A DNA stretch of 64,000 bases, from the NCBI GenBank assembly GCA_946478235.1, contig CAMLBF010000002.1, positions 310,001 through 374,000 of the forward strand. The letters are read 5' to 3'. Each line of letters starts with the position of its first letter. Position 1 is the first letter of the stretch. Origin of the DNA: an uncultured Bartonella sp. (GTDB lineage Bacteria > Pseudomonadota > Alphaproteobacteria > Rhizobiales > Rhizobiaceae). Position numbers and translations under genes: made by a program. Below the pieces are notes generated by a model. The model made no database searches and was not told the origin of the DNA. It saw only the letters and a program-made list of their open reading frames with translations. Below, in pieces: positions 56,542-64,000 of this stretch.

Positions 56542-56799
56542 ATGAGTCAATCCAACACTAATCTAAATGCAGTCATTGCTGAGGAACAAAAACTCGCAGC
56601 AGTAGAATTTCAGGCTGAAGCTTGGGCCGGCGGCATTTCAACGGGTATTGACCCTGAAATATTGGCTGAAGTAGCCTTTGATACTGCAATCAAATATCTC
56701 TTGCAGAACTCTTCGGAAAAACAGGTACTCAAGGTTCTTTCCCATATGCATGATAAAGTTGTTATGGGTGAATTCAACGATCATAAAACGATTCAATAA
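56542..56799 (+). CDS. Small cytosolic protein, conserved hypothetical
   Basis: An 85-residue acidic helical protein (SQSNTNLNAVIAEEQKLA, then GISTGIDPEILAEVAFDTAI and VLKVLSHMHDKVVMGEF). I recall similar small proteins in Rhizobiales with the GIDPEILAEVA block but know no function. It has no signal or membrane segment. The ATG at 56542 is preferred because TTTATGGG gives no ribosome-binding site for the one at 56530. It lies 89 bases after the TIGR02301-type gene in the same direction. Confidence 0.6.
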   Translation: MSQSNTNLNAVIAEEQKLAAVEFQAEAWAGGISTGIDPEILAEVAFDTAIKYLLQNSSEKQVLKVLSHMHDKVVMGEFNDHKTIQ

Positions 56800-56964
56800 A
56801 AACATATAAGCCATTGTAAATATTGTTATTATTTTACCTTTTTTGATCGTTATTTTTGTCAATACAGCTACTCCCCAATAATCTATAACGCTAATTTTCT
56901 GGATTGAGATAGCTTACTACAACATACTATATTTCCATTATCTTTGCTTTGAGACCAATATAGC

Positions 56965-57660
56965 TCAAGACAATTGTCGCAAAAGGTTAGGTAGTTCATT
57001 TAAGGCATCGATTTTACGATACCGTGGATTGTTTATGGGCTCATCTGCTTGTTCCAATATCCATGTAACCTCATAAGGCACATAAACCGCCCACGCCCCT
57101 ACTTCCAATGCAGGCAGAATATCGGACTTCAATGAATTGCCAACCATGACAGCGTTTTCAGTTTTTTGCCCGTGAACTTTAAACACCTTCTCATAAATAT
57201 CAGGATTTTTATCACTGACGATTTCGACTGCATCGAATAATGCGGACAGACCAGATTGATGAAGCTTCCTTTCTTGATCGAAAAGATCTCCCTTGCTGAT
57301 TAGAATGAGATGATAATTTTTTTTGAGCTGCTTGAGACAATCTTCTGCACCGTCAATAACGCTAACAGGGTATGATAACATTGCTTGTCCAGCATCAAGT
57401 ATTTGTTTCATGATCGAAGTTGTTTGATCGGTTCCGACCAATGCAAGAGCCGTTTCCATCATGGAAAGCATGAAGCCTTTGATACCATAACCATATAATG
57501 GCAGATTACACTTGATGGTTGTAAACAGCTTATCCCTGATGAAGGTTGGATCAGCATAATCCTGCAACAATTCAACAAAAAGCTCTTCCGTTTGCCGAAA
57601 GAGCTTTTCATTATGCCAAAGTGTATCATCAGCGTCGATGCCGACGGTAGATATCGACAT
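56965..57660 (-). CDS. HAD-superfamily hydrolase
   Basis: A haloacid-dehalogenase phosphatase of 231 residues. Motif I is DADDTLWHNE (nucleophile Asp9, acid Asp11), motif II the LISKGD loop, motif III a Lys near SDKNPDIYEKV, and motif IV VGNSLKSDILPA. A helical cap lies between motifs I and II, as in the YjjG-like nucleotidase branch. The substrate is not determined. It follows pyrC by 12 bases, so a pyrimidine nucleotide link is conceivable but unproven. Confidence 0.88.
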   Translation of the reverse strand: MSISTVGIDADDTLWHNEKLFRQTEELFVELLQDYADPTFIRDKLFTTIKCNLPLYGYGIKGFMLSMMETALALVGTDQTTSIMKQILDAGQAMLSYPVSVIDGAEDCLKQLKKNYHLILISKGDLFDQERKLHQSGLSALFDAVEIVSDKNPDIYEKVFKVHGQKTENAVMVGNSLKSDILPALEVGAWAVYVPYEVTWILEQADEPINNPRYRKIDALNELPNLLRQLS

Positions 57661-57672
57661 GAGGAAGACCTA

Positions 57673-59010
57673 TTAAACGGTTTTTGGTAAAGCTTCCAAA
57701 AACTTAACTGTTTCACCTTGTGATGGCGTTACAATTTCGCCCTGCCACATCACCGTTTTGCCGCGGATAATCGTGCCAACTGGCCAACCTTTTACCTTCT
57801 TACCATCATAAGGCGTCCAACCAGCTTTCGAACCAACTTGCTCATTGCGGATTGTTTCTTCACGCTTTAGGTCAACAATCGTCAAGTCAGCGTCATAACC
57901 CACTGCAATACGCCCCTTACGGCAAATATTAAAAATACGATTTGGACCATGAGACGTCAGATCAACAAACCGTTGTAGCGACAGACGCCCTGCATTGACA
58001 TGATCAAGCATAATAGGAACCGTGGTTTGGACACCTGTCATGCCTGATGGCGATGCGGGGTAAGGTTTATGTTTTTCTTCCAATGTATGGGGGGCATGAT
58101 CAGACCCCAAAACATCTATGATCCCTTGTTGAACACCATACCAGATGCCATCACGGTGGCGGCTTTCCCTTACCGGTGGGTTCATTTGGATAAGCGTACC
58201 AAGACGCGCATAATCATCGGCGCTCAAAGTAAGATGATGTTGGGTTGCTTCTAATGTTGCAACATCTTTATGCTGCTTGAGAAACTCTATTTCTTCGGCT
58301 GTTGATACATGAAGCACATGTATTCTTGCGCCTGTTTTATGGGCGATTTTAACCAGACGTTCTGTGCAATGCAGAGCAGCAATTTCATCACGCCAGATTG
58401 GGTGGGATGACGGGTCGCCTTCAACCCGTAAATGCTTGCGTTCGTTCAACCGTGCCTCATCTTCTGAGTGAAAGGCAGCGCGACGGCGCGTATGTTGAAG
58501 AATTTTGTAAACGCCTTCATCATCATCAACCAAAAGATTGCCTGTTGACGACCCCATAAAGACTTTAATGCCGGCAGCACCAGGTAAACGCTCAAGTTCT
58601 CCGACATCATTAGCATTTTCATGTGTTCCACCAACCCAAAATGCAAAATCGCAATGCATACGGTGATGTCCACGTTTTACCTTATCTGCCAAGGCTGCTT
58701 CTGTTGTTGTCAGCGGATTGGTGTTGGGCATTTCAAACACTGCCGTAACACCACCAAGTACGGCTGAACGGGAACCACTTTCCAAATCTTCTTTATATTC
58801 TCCACCAGGTTCACGGAAATGCACCTGACTATCAATGATACCCGGCAAAATATGAAGTCCCTTACAGTCCACTGTCTCACCGGCAGAACATGCTGATAAT
58901 TCCCCTATTTCTGCGATACGACCGTCAATGATACCAATATCTCTCTCCCCCATACCATCGTGATTAACTACCGTTGCATTCTTAAAAATTTTATCAAATG
59001 TTCTAGACAT
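57673..59010 (-). CDS. Dihydroorotase-family amidohydrolase
   Basis: An amidohydrolase of 445 residues matching type I dihydroorotase. The start has SRTFDKIFKNATVVNHDGMGERD. The HxH metal motif is altered: DSQVHFREPG has Gln62 where the first His is expected, while His64, Arg66, the carbamylated Lys in GIKVFMGSSTG, His in AFHSEDEARL and VLHVSTAEE, and Asp in VLGSDHAPH are retained. It may be a mononuclear or modified enzyme, or a paralogue such as the one seen in many Rhizobiales. pyrB is not adjacent. It is divergent from ygfZ. Confidence 0.85.
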   Translation of the reverse strand: MSRTFDKIFKNATVVNHDGMGERDIGIIDGRIAEIGELSACSAGETVDCKGLHILPGIIDSQVHFREPGGEYKEDLESGSRSAVLGGVTAVFEMPNTNPLTTTEAALADKVKRGHHRMHCDFAFWVGGTHENANDVGELERLPGAAGIKVFMGSSTGNLLVDDDEGVYKILQHTRRRAAFHSEDEARLNERKHLRVEGDPSSHPIWRDEIAALHCTERLVKIAHKTGARIHVLHVSTAEEIEFLKQHKDVATLEATQHHLTLSADDYARLGTLIQMNPPVRESRHRDGIWYGVQQGIIDVLGSDHAPHTLEEKHKPYPASPSGMTGVQTTVPIMLDHVNAGRLSLQRFVDLTSHGPNRIFNICRKGRIAVGYDADLTIVDLKREETIRNEQVGSKAGWTPYDGKKVKGWPVGTIIRGKTVMWQGEIVTPSQGETVKFLEALPKTV

Positions 59011-59075
59011 AAGTCTTGCTCCTTGCAGCTCACTTCTTTACCGATTACGTAAACGGGAGAGGAAAGGCAAGAAAA

Positions 59076-59951
59076 ATGGAACAAAATACGCACTCGCTCG
59101 CAATAAATGATAGATCTATTATTGAAATTACTGGCCCTGATGCAGCACACTTTCTTGAAAGATTGATTACAACCGATGTTGAAAAACTCAATGTAAATGA
59201 GCTTCTGCCGGGTGCTCTCCTTTCCCCACAAGGCAAGGTATTGTTTGACTTTCTGATCGGCAAATTGGCCAATGGCTTCTTTATCGATATTGCTGACCAA
59301 TTGGCTGATACATTCGCAAAACGGCTAAAACTTTATAAATTGCGATCAAATGTTGAAATTAGTGAGTCTATTAAAAAGGTTACGACAATTTCTTGGGAAA
59401 ATGATTCAGTTCCATCACAAAATGATTCAGGTTTCACGGATAAACGCTTTCCAGACAATGAAAAAGTTATACGCCGATATGACAAAAGTTCTTCCCCCAC
59501 TGCGATTTCTGAAGCCGCTTTAAAACAGTGGGATTTGTTACGCATTCAATATGCAATTCCTGAAAGTGGCAAAGATTTCGCCCTTAATGATGTCTTTCCT
59601 CATGATATCAACTTTGACCAGCTTGGCGCCATTTCTTATAAAAAAGGCTGCTATGTCGGGCAAGAAATTGTATCGCGGATGCATCACCGTGGCACCGCTC
59701 GTCGTCGCACATTAATCGCCGAGACAGAACAAAATTTGCCCTCCTCCGGCGCGATTGAAGCAAATGAGAAAACAATTGGCGAGTTGGGCACAGTTATTGA
59801 TCGGCAAGCTTTGGCACTTGTTCGAATTGATCGCGCCAAAGCGGCTATGGATAATGGTATAGCTTTGACGGTAAACAATATACCGCTAACTCTACGCATA
59901 GCACCGAATATGCAATATGATTTTCCTGAAAATATTTCGGAAGGTGAATAG
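59076..59951 (+). CDS. ygfZ: YgfZ/GcvT-like folate-binding protein, Fe-S cluster maintenance
   Basis: YgfZ helps repair or assemble iron-sulfur enzymes such as the MiaB type and binds tetrahydrofolate. The signature KGCYVGQEIVSRMHHRGTARR has the conserved Cys in KGCYxGQE. The N-terminal ITGPDAAHFLERLITTDVE and LLSPQGKVLFDFLI are typical of the GcvT fold. The ATG at 59076 has AGGAAAGG 8 bases upstream and gives 291 residues; the frame is open 20 codons earlier. The next gene starts immediately after its stop. Confidence 0.92.
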   Translation: MEQNTHSLAINDRSIIEITGPDAAHFLERLITTDVEKLNVNELLPGALLSPQGKVLFDFLIGKLANGFFIDIADQLADTFAKRLKLYKLRSNVEISESIKKVTTISWENDSVPSQNDSGFTDKRFPDNEKVIRRYDKSSSPTAISEAALKQWDLLRIQYAIPESGKDFALNDVFPHDINFDQLGAISYKKGCYVGQEIVSRMHHRGTARRRTLIAETEQNLPSSGAIEANEKTIGELGTVIDRQALALVRIDRAKAAMDNGIALTVNNIPLTLRIAPNMQYDFPENISEGE

Positions 59952-60572
59952 ATGGCCAAGGCTGAAAAAAATCAAGATGGACAAGCCCGTGCATGGCAAC
60001 GCATGCTATCTGGCCGCCGGCTTGATCTCATAAACCCATCACCGCTTGATATAGAGATTAGTGACATTGCGCATGGCCTAGCGCGCGTCGCCCGGTGGAA
60101 TGGTCAAACAAAAGGTATACACGCTTATTCTGTTGCGCAACATTCTCTTTTGGTGGAGCACATCTATTGCCGTTTGTTCAATTGTCAAACGCCTGATGAA
60201 AAGCAATTAGCGCTGCTGCATGATGCGCCTGAATATGTTATTGGAGATATGATCTCGCCATTTAAAGCGGTTATGGGCGGCAACTACCAGATGGTAGAAA
60301 AACGTTTGGAAGATGCGATCCATGTGCGTTTCTCCTTACCAACAGACATAAAACCCAAAATACAGAAACAGATAAAGCAAGCCGATCGGGTAGCGGCTTA
60401 TTTCGAGGCGGTAACGCTTGCTGGCTTCAACACAGATGAAGCATTGCGTTATTTTGGTCAGCCAGACGGTGTCACTGCTGAAGGACTAGATCTAACACCA
60501 AGGCCAACACAACAGGTCGAGGGTGCTTTTTTGGCGCGGTTTAATGAAATAGAAGCTGAACGAAGCAATTAA
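59952..60572 (+). CDS. HD-domain hydrolase, 5'-nucleotidase (YfbR-like)
   Basis: A 206-residue HD-fold protein resembling the YfbR deoxynucleoside 5'-monophosphatase. The metal-binding residues are His in YSVAQHSLLV, His-Asp in LLHDAPEYVIGD and a later Asp in IKQADRVAAYFE. The start codon follows the ygfZ stop without a spacer and the stop overlaps the next gene by one base. The phosphatase neighbour and this nucleotidase may act together on nucleotides, but that is inference. Confidence 0.85.
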   Translation: MAKAEKNQDGQARAWQRMLSGRRLDLINPSPLDIEISDIAHGLARVARWNGQTKGIHAYSVAQHSLLVEHIYCRLFNCQTPDEKQLALLHDAPEYVIGDMISPFKAVMGGNYQMVEKRLEDAIHVRFSLPTDIKPKIQKQIKQADRVAAYFEAVTLAGFNTDEALRYFGQPDGVTAEGLDLTPRPTQQVEGAFLARFNEIEAERSN

Positions 60573-61084
60573 TGTCGTATCTTGTTGTTTGCCCCTTATC
60601 ACAATTGGAAAAAACAATTCAATTACACCGCCCGCGTGAGATGATTACATTAATGAGTCCGGGTGCTGTCTTGGCACGTCCAAGCACAATTTCTCCTGAA
60701 AATCATTATTCTTTGACATTCAATGATATTACCGAACCCCGTGAAGGTTATATTCCACCAGTGGCAGCTGACATTCTTACAATCATCAAAATTGCAGAGC
60801 ATTGGGAGCAAAAACACCCACTTCTTATTCATTGCCAAATGGGAATTTCACGGTCGACTGCCGCAGCCTTTATAACCGCATGCTCTTTATTGCCAAAAAA
60901 AGACGAGCTTCAACTTGCACTTTTATTGAGAAAATTGTCTCCCTCCGCGACACCAAATAAACTTATGATTGCGCTCGCTGATAATATTTTAAACTGTAAT
61001 GGTCGCATGATAAAAGCGATTGAAAGCATTGGTAGAGGGGCTGATGCTTTTGAAGGAACCCCATTTGCGCTTCCCATTGTTTGA
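60572..61084 (+). CDS. Tyrosine/dual-specificity phosphatase family protein
   Basis: A cytosolic protein of 170 residues with the phosphatase P-loop HCQMGISRSTAAAF (Cys-x5-Arg-Ser). An Asp-containing loop (VAADILTIIKIAEHWEQ) precedes it and could supply the general acid. The family is annotated as tyrosine phosphatase in Rhizobiales, and the true substrate is unknown. Its ATG shares the final A of the HD gene stop (TAATG), so the ygfZ-HD-phosphatase set is one tightly coupled operon. Confidence 0.87.
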   Translation: MSYLVVCPLSQLEKTIQLHRPREMITLMSPGAVLARPSTISPENHYSLTFNDITEPREGYIPPVAADILTIIKIAEHWEQKHPLLIHCQMGISRSTAAAFITACSLLPKKDELQLALLLRKLSPSATPNKLMIALADNILNCNGRMIKAIESIGRGADAFEGTPFALPIV

Positions 61085-61265
61085 TAATCGACAAGGTAAG
61101 ACAGATAGGCTGGTACTTCACAATTCAGCAAAACTGATGAATTTGTGGTAGATAGTCATCTGTGGCTTTGTTGACTATCCGTTGAGCCATAAACCATAAT
61201 CAATCATAAGGCTGCGATTATCCAGATATGATTGCTTGAAAATAACCGCATTATTGCCTGCTCAA

Positions 61266-61303
61266 TGAACCTCAATTGCATATTGCTAATGAATTGAGGC
61301 TCA
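61266..61303. terminator. Hairpin between convergent phosphatase and panB
   Basis: CCTCAATT (61270-61277) pairs with AATTGAGG (61292-61299) around a 14-base loop; TGA and TCA outside extend it across one mismatch. It lies in a convergent gap, as expected for a terminator, but has no T-run and a modest G+C stem. Confidence 0.35.
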
Positions 61304-61329
61304 TATTGATAATCATTAAAATTGCGAGC

Positions 61330-62154
61330 TTATGACACTTTTTTAACGCTGTAAGTCTCAGCTTCTCCCGGAAAAGCGCGGCTTTTAACATCTGAAGCAT
61401 ATTGTTTTATTGCTTCATCCATCGCATCACCCAGTTTTCCATATCGGCGAACAAACTTAGGTGACCACTCGTTAAAGCCTAGCATGTCTTCAGTAACAAG
61501 AACTTGCCCATCACATTGGTTGGATGCGCCAATTCCAATTGTCGGTATGGCAAGCTGATGCGTAATTTTAGCAGCCAATGGCTCCACCACTCCTTCCAAC
61601 ACAATTGCAAATGCTCCAGCGGCTTCAATTGCAGCGGCATCAGCTTCTATATTTTCCCATTCGGACTGGTCGCGACCTTGTGTTTTAAAACCGCCCAAAC
61701 TGTTGAAAGATTGCGGTGTTAAGCCGATATGCCCCATGACTGGTATCCCACGCCGTGTCAAAAAGCGGACTGTTTTTGCCATATGCAAGCCACCTTCAAG
61801 TTTGACGGCCCCGCATCCGGTTTCCGACATAATACGAGAAGCATTGGTAAATGCTTGTTCTGGACTTTTTTCATAAGAGCCAAATGGCATATCAATGACG
61901 ACCAGCGCAGATGTACTACCGCGTGTCACAGCCGCCCCGTGGGAAATCATCATATCAACACTGACCGGCAAGGTTGAATCAAAGCCATAAACAACCATTC
62001 CCAAACTATCCCCTACCAAAAGAAAATCACAGTGAGGATCGGCAATACGCGCGGCGTAAGTGGTATATGCTGTGAGCGATACGATTGGATCACCACCTTT
62101 ACGCGCCCTGATTTGAGGTGCTGTCATACGTTGAACTGGTTTTTGAGAGCTCAT
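61330..62154 (-). CDS. panB: 3-methyl-2-oxobutanoate hydroxymethyltransferase
   Basis: PanB adds a hydroxymethyl group from methylene-tetrahydrofolate to ketoisovalerate, the first step to pantothenate and CoA. The metal-binding and active-site block is [21 protein letters not shown], with [15 protein letters not shown] further on and [14 protein letters not shown]. The 274-residue length is normal. Its start lies 5 bases after the panC stop. panB and panC together make pantothenate, while panD is not in the window. Confidence 0.97.
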   Translation of the reverse strand: MSSQKPVQRMTAPQIRARKGGDPIVSLTAYTTYAARIADPHCDFLLVGDSLGMVVYGFDSTLPVSVDMMISHGAAVTRGSTSALVVIDMPFGSYEKSPEQAFTNASRIMSETGCGAVKLEGGLHMAKTVRFLTRRGIPVMGHIGLTPQSFNSLGGFKTQGRDQSEWENIEADAAAIEAAGAFAIVLEGVVEPLAAKITHQLAIPTIGIGASNQCDGQVLVTEDMLGFNEWSPKFVRRYGKLGDAMDEAIKQYASDVKSRAFPGEAETYSVKKVS

Positions 62155-62159
62155 CGCGC

Positions 62160-63011
62160 TTACTCCTTGCCTAAAACATGCTGATCAATCAATCGTACAG
62201 AACCAAAACGTACGGTCAACAAAAGAACAGTTGGTTTTGCAATCATACCATCAACATCTTCAAATGTTGCAACATCACGAAAATCAGCGGCTTCAAGTAC
62301 GGCACGCGGTTCTTGCACAACAACATCTGCAATCGCTTGACGCAGAGTCTCGATATTCCTCTCACCATTCTGAAATAATTTTTCAGCAACTTTCCAGCTA
62401 TTTGGAACAATGACAGCTGCTTTTCTATCCTCGGCGTTTAAGAGTTGATTGCGCGATGAACTCGCAACGCCATCGGCATCGCGTAAAATAGGCATTCCAA
62501 CAATCTTTACCGGAAAAGCCAAGTCTTCAACCATTCGGCGAATGATAACGACTTGCTGAAAATCTTTCTCGCCAAAAAATGCAGTATCTGGCTGAACAAT
62601 ATTAAATAATTTTGCAACAACCGTCGTTACCCCACGGAAGTGTCCAGGGCGCAACTTTCCAATCAACATATCCGATAAATTGGCAACTTCGACCGAAGTT
62701 AGATTTCCGGCAGGCCACATTTCTTCAACCGAAGGTGCAAAAACATAGTCCACACCGGCTTCCGATAGAAGCTTGCAATCGCCTTCAAGATCACGTGGGT
62801 AAGAATCGTAATCTTCGCCTGGACCAAATTGTTTCGGATTAACAAAGATAGAGACAATCGTGCGGTCACAATCCCGCTTAGATTGGCGAACCAAACTGAT
62901 ATGACCGTTGTGTAATGCCCCCATCGTTGGCACAAGACCAACGGTCAAATTGTTAGCGCGATCCTGCATTAACTGCTGACGCACCTCGGTAATTTTGGTA
63001 AATATTTTCAT
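62160..63011 (-). CDS. panC: Pantothenate synthetase
   Basis: PanC joins pantoate and beta-alanine with ATP. Motifs are [18 protein letters not shown] (HxGH), [22 protein letters not shown] and [19 protein letters not shown]. The frame is open 39 codons upstream into the GlcG-like gene, but the ATG at 63011 ([10 protein letters not shown]) begins the conserved domain, and GGGG lies about 11 bases upstream. The product has 283 residues. It precedes panB, as in most Rhizobiales. Confidence 0.96.
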   Translation of the reverse strand: MKIFTKITEVRQQLMQDRANNLTVGLVPTMGALHNGHISLVRQSKRDCDRTIVSIFVNPKQFGPGEDYDSYPRDLEGDCKLLSEAGVDYVFAPSVEEMWPAGNLTSVEVANLSDMLIGKLRPGHFRGVTTVVAKLFNIVQPDTAFFGEKDFQQVVIIRRMVEDLAFPVKIVGMPILRDADGVASSSRNQLLNAEDRKAAVIVPNSWKVAEKLFQNGERNIETLRQAIADVVVQEPRAVLEAADFRDVATFEDVDGMIAKPTVLLLTVRFGSVRLIDQHVLGKE

Positions 63012-63081
63012 CGAGTATGTACCCCATATATGCTGTGGCATGTTATAATGGGGCACATAGCAAATGTTAATATCTTGATTT

Positions 63082-63570
63082 TTATTTTTGTGGCATAACG
63101 CCGTAGCCAACAACCATGGCCTCGGCAATTTTTACTTCCATAGCATTTGTTGCGCCACTTACGCCCACAGCCCCAACTACTACATCATTGTTTACCACCG
63201 GCACGCCACCGCCCAACGGCATCATATGGGGCAGATTGGCAATTGCCTGCTCATCGCCATTGACGCGCTGCATATTTACAGAAGTTTTAACACGGTAAAG
63301 TGCTGCTGATCTTGCTTTTGCAATCGCCGCATCGACACAACTGAAAGGTGCTCTATCCATACGATCAAAAGCAATCAATGTACCAGTTGCATCGACCACA
63401 GCCATACACACATTGACCTTTAAATTTTCAGCTGAAGTTTGACCCTTATTGATAAGCGTACGGGCGTCGTTCAAAGCTAGAACACTAATTGCATACTCAG
63501 CCATTGCAGACGTTGCAAACATAGAAGCAGCGGCGACCATAACCATAACTTTTTTTATCGGATTTTTCAT
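63082..63570 (-). CDS. Secreted GlcG/HbpS-like heme-binding-family protein
   Basis: A 162-residue GlcG/HbpS-domain protein with an N-terminal signal peptide (KKVMVMVAAASMFATSAMA). Segments KVNVCMAVVDATGTLIAFDRMD, AIAKARSAALYR, GGGVPVVNNDVVVGAVGVSG and VKIAEAMVVG match the family (PF03928). Family members bind heme or are linked to oxidative stress, and the glycolate-gene GlcG is of unknown function. I chose the ATG at 63570 over the one at 63582 because it gives a standard signal peptide, although neither has a strong ribosome-binding site. It lies 70 bases upstream of panC. Confidence 0.82.
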   Translation of the reverse strand: MKNPIKKVMVMVAAASMFATSAMAEYAISVLALNDARTLINKGQTSAENLKVNVCMAVVDATGTLIAFDRMDRAPFSCVDAAIAKARSAALYRVKTSVNMQRVNGDEQAIANLPHMMPLGGGVPVVNNDVVVGAVGVSGATNAMEVKIAEAMVVGYGVMPQK

Positions 63571-64000
63571 TGGCTTACCCATATTTTAGACGTAGAATCA
63601 AACAGTTGCATTGGCGGAAATATTCTTGCCGTTCGCTTTACAAAATATAATGTGCGAATGATGCTTGCGCCATATTATTTTATATTCATCGAAGATAAAA
63701 TTATTCGCTTAAAAGTCATTCTGTAGATTAGCAAAACAGATAAATAATCAGACTTCATTAAAGAATTGCACCTCCCAAAACCAACGCAATTTATCGTGCG
63801 TTTGTTTAAACAAACAAACAAATGTAAAGGAAAGACTAATAAGCCAAATTATATTATGGACAAATTGACGCAAGCGCTGTCTTATTCACCGGTTAAATTT
63901 TAGCTGAAACGAAATAAGGGATAATGGACTGAAAAACGCACGCGTTTATTGGCAATAAATCAGATGTTTATCGTGTTCATATACTGATAGAGAGATATAT
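63571..64000. other. Right-edge intergenic region, no gene seen
   Basis: About 430 AT-rich bases run to the window edge without a credible gene. It contains a 16-base palindrome at 63800-63815, listed separately. The promoter of the GlcG-like gene should lie near the left side. Confidence 0.5.
63800..63815. repeat. 16-bp palindrome
   Basis: GTTTGTTTAAACAAAC is a perfect palindrome, followed by a further CAAACAAA run. It lies 230 bases upstream of the GlcG-like start. It could be an operator or merely low-complexity sequence. Confidence 0.4.

Noticed and set aside
1-64000. tRNA or other known RNA genes
   Set aside because: I read the intergenic gaps for a T-loop GGTTCGAATCC core and for tRNA-like ends and found none; no riboswitch class was recognisable.

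Overview
The window is an AT-rich alphaproteobacterial chromosome segment. Its gene order is that of the Rhizobiales (Hyphomicrobiales), and the low G+C look fits a Bartonella-type, host-associated member better than Brucella or Rhizobium. The assignment rests on conserved neighbourhoods: scpB-scpA-nagZ; pepA-holC divergent from lptF-lptG-lptD-surA-pdxA-rsmA; fabD-fabG-acpP-fabF-mltG-yicC-gmk; rpsF-rpsR-DUF2232-rplI; dnaB-radA-cvpA-purF-SDR; psd-pssA. I see no tRNA, rRNA, insertion sequence, prophage, CRISPR array, restriction system or toxin-antitoxin pair. This is core genome with a few small departures from the usual order.

Layout. 1-4140 (minus): chromosome-segregation genes scpB (partial) and scpA, the cell-wall recycling gene nagZ, and a bis-MGD molybdoenzyme. 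4770-13001 (plus): an L,D-transpeptidase lipoprotein, rlmJ, a small secreted protein, a pteridine-reductase-like SDR joined to uvrC, pgsA with moaD-moaE, and a YbaY+META periplasmic protein. 13112-17299: ndk (minus), an ABC-F ATPase and an MHS-type transporter. 17316-27615: two tiny membrane proteins, holC and pepA on minus, divergent from the LPS-export operon lptFG-lptD-surA-pdxA-rsmA. 27695-34696 (minus): the fatty-acid cluster leading into mltG, yicC and gmk. 34773-39575: a BcrC-like PAP2 phosphatase (minus), then the ribosomal operon rpsF-rpsR-DUF2232-rplI and cfa. 40035-45984 (plus): dnaB, radA, cvpA, purF and an SDR. 46281-50829 (minus): phospholipid genes psd-pssA, an Atm1-type ABC exporter and a LysM/Ig-like protein. 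50975-56799: a LOG-family hydrolase, rarD, DUF421, cysS, an SRAP protein and two conserved hypotheticals. 56965-63570: HAD and dihydroorotase (minus), ygfZ-HD-phosphatase (plus), then panC-panB and a secreted GlcG-like protein (minus).

The genes converge on the cell envelope: LPS export (LptF/G/D), phospholipid heads (PgsA, PssA, Psd), fatty acids (Fab, AcpP, Cfa), lipid-carrier recycling (PAP2) and peptidoglycan (NagZ, MltG, L,D-transpeptidase). Replication, repair and translation fill most of the rest. A Moco pathway is implied by moaD, moaE and one molybdoenzyme.

The features that ordinary annotation would not name are mostly intergenic. They are a 4 x 21-bp minisatellite with other repeats upstream of dnaB, a 4 x 17-bp minisatellite at 7.4 kb, a possible three-way-junction RNA in the rpsF leader, a strong acpP-fabF hairpin, and dyads in the ndk and fabD upstream regions. 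Gene-content oddities are the absence of alr between dnaB and radA, a molybdoenzyme upstream of nagZ, and a dihydroorotase-like protein with Gln in place of a metal-binding His. I found no convincing new multi-gene system. Many starts were moved from the longest reading frame on ribosome-binding-site grounds, including TTG starts for yicC, holC and scpA.
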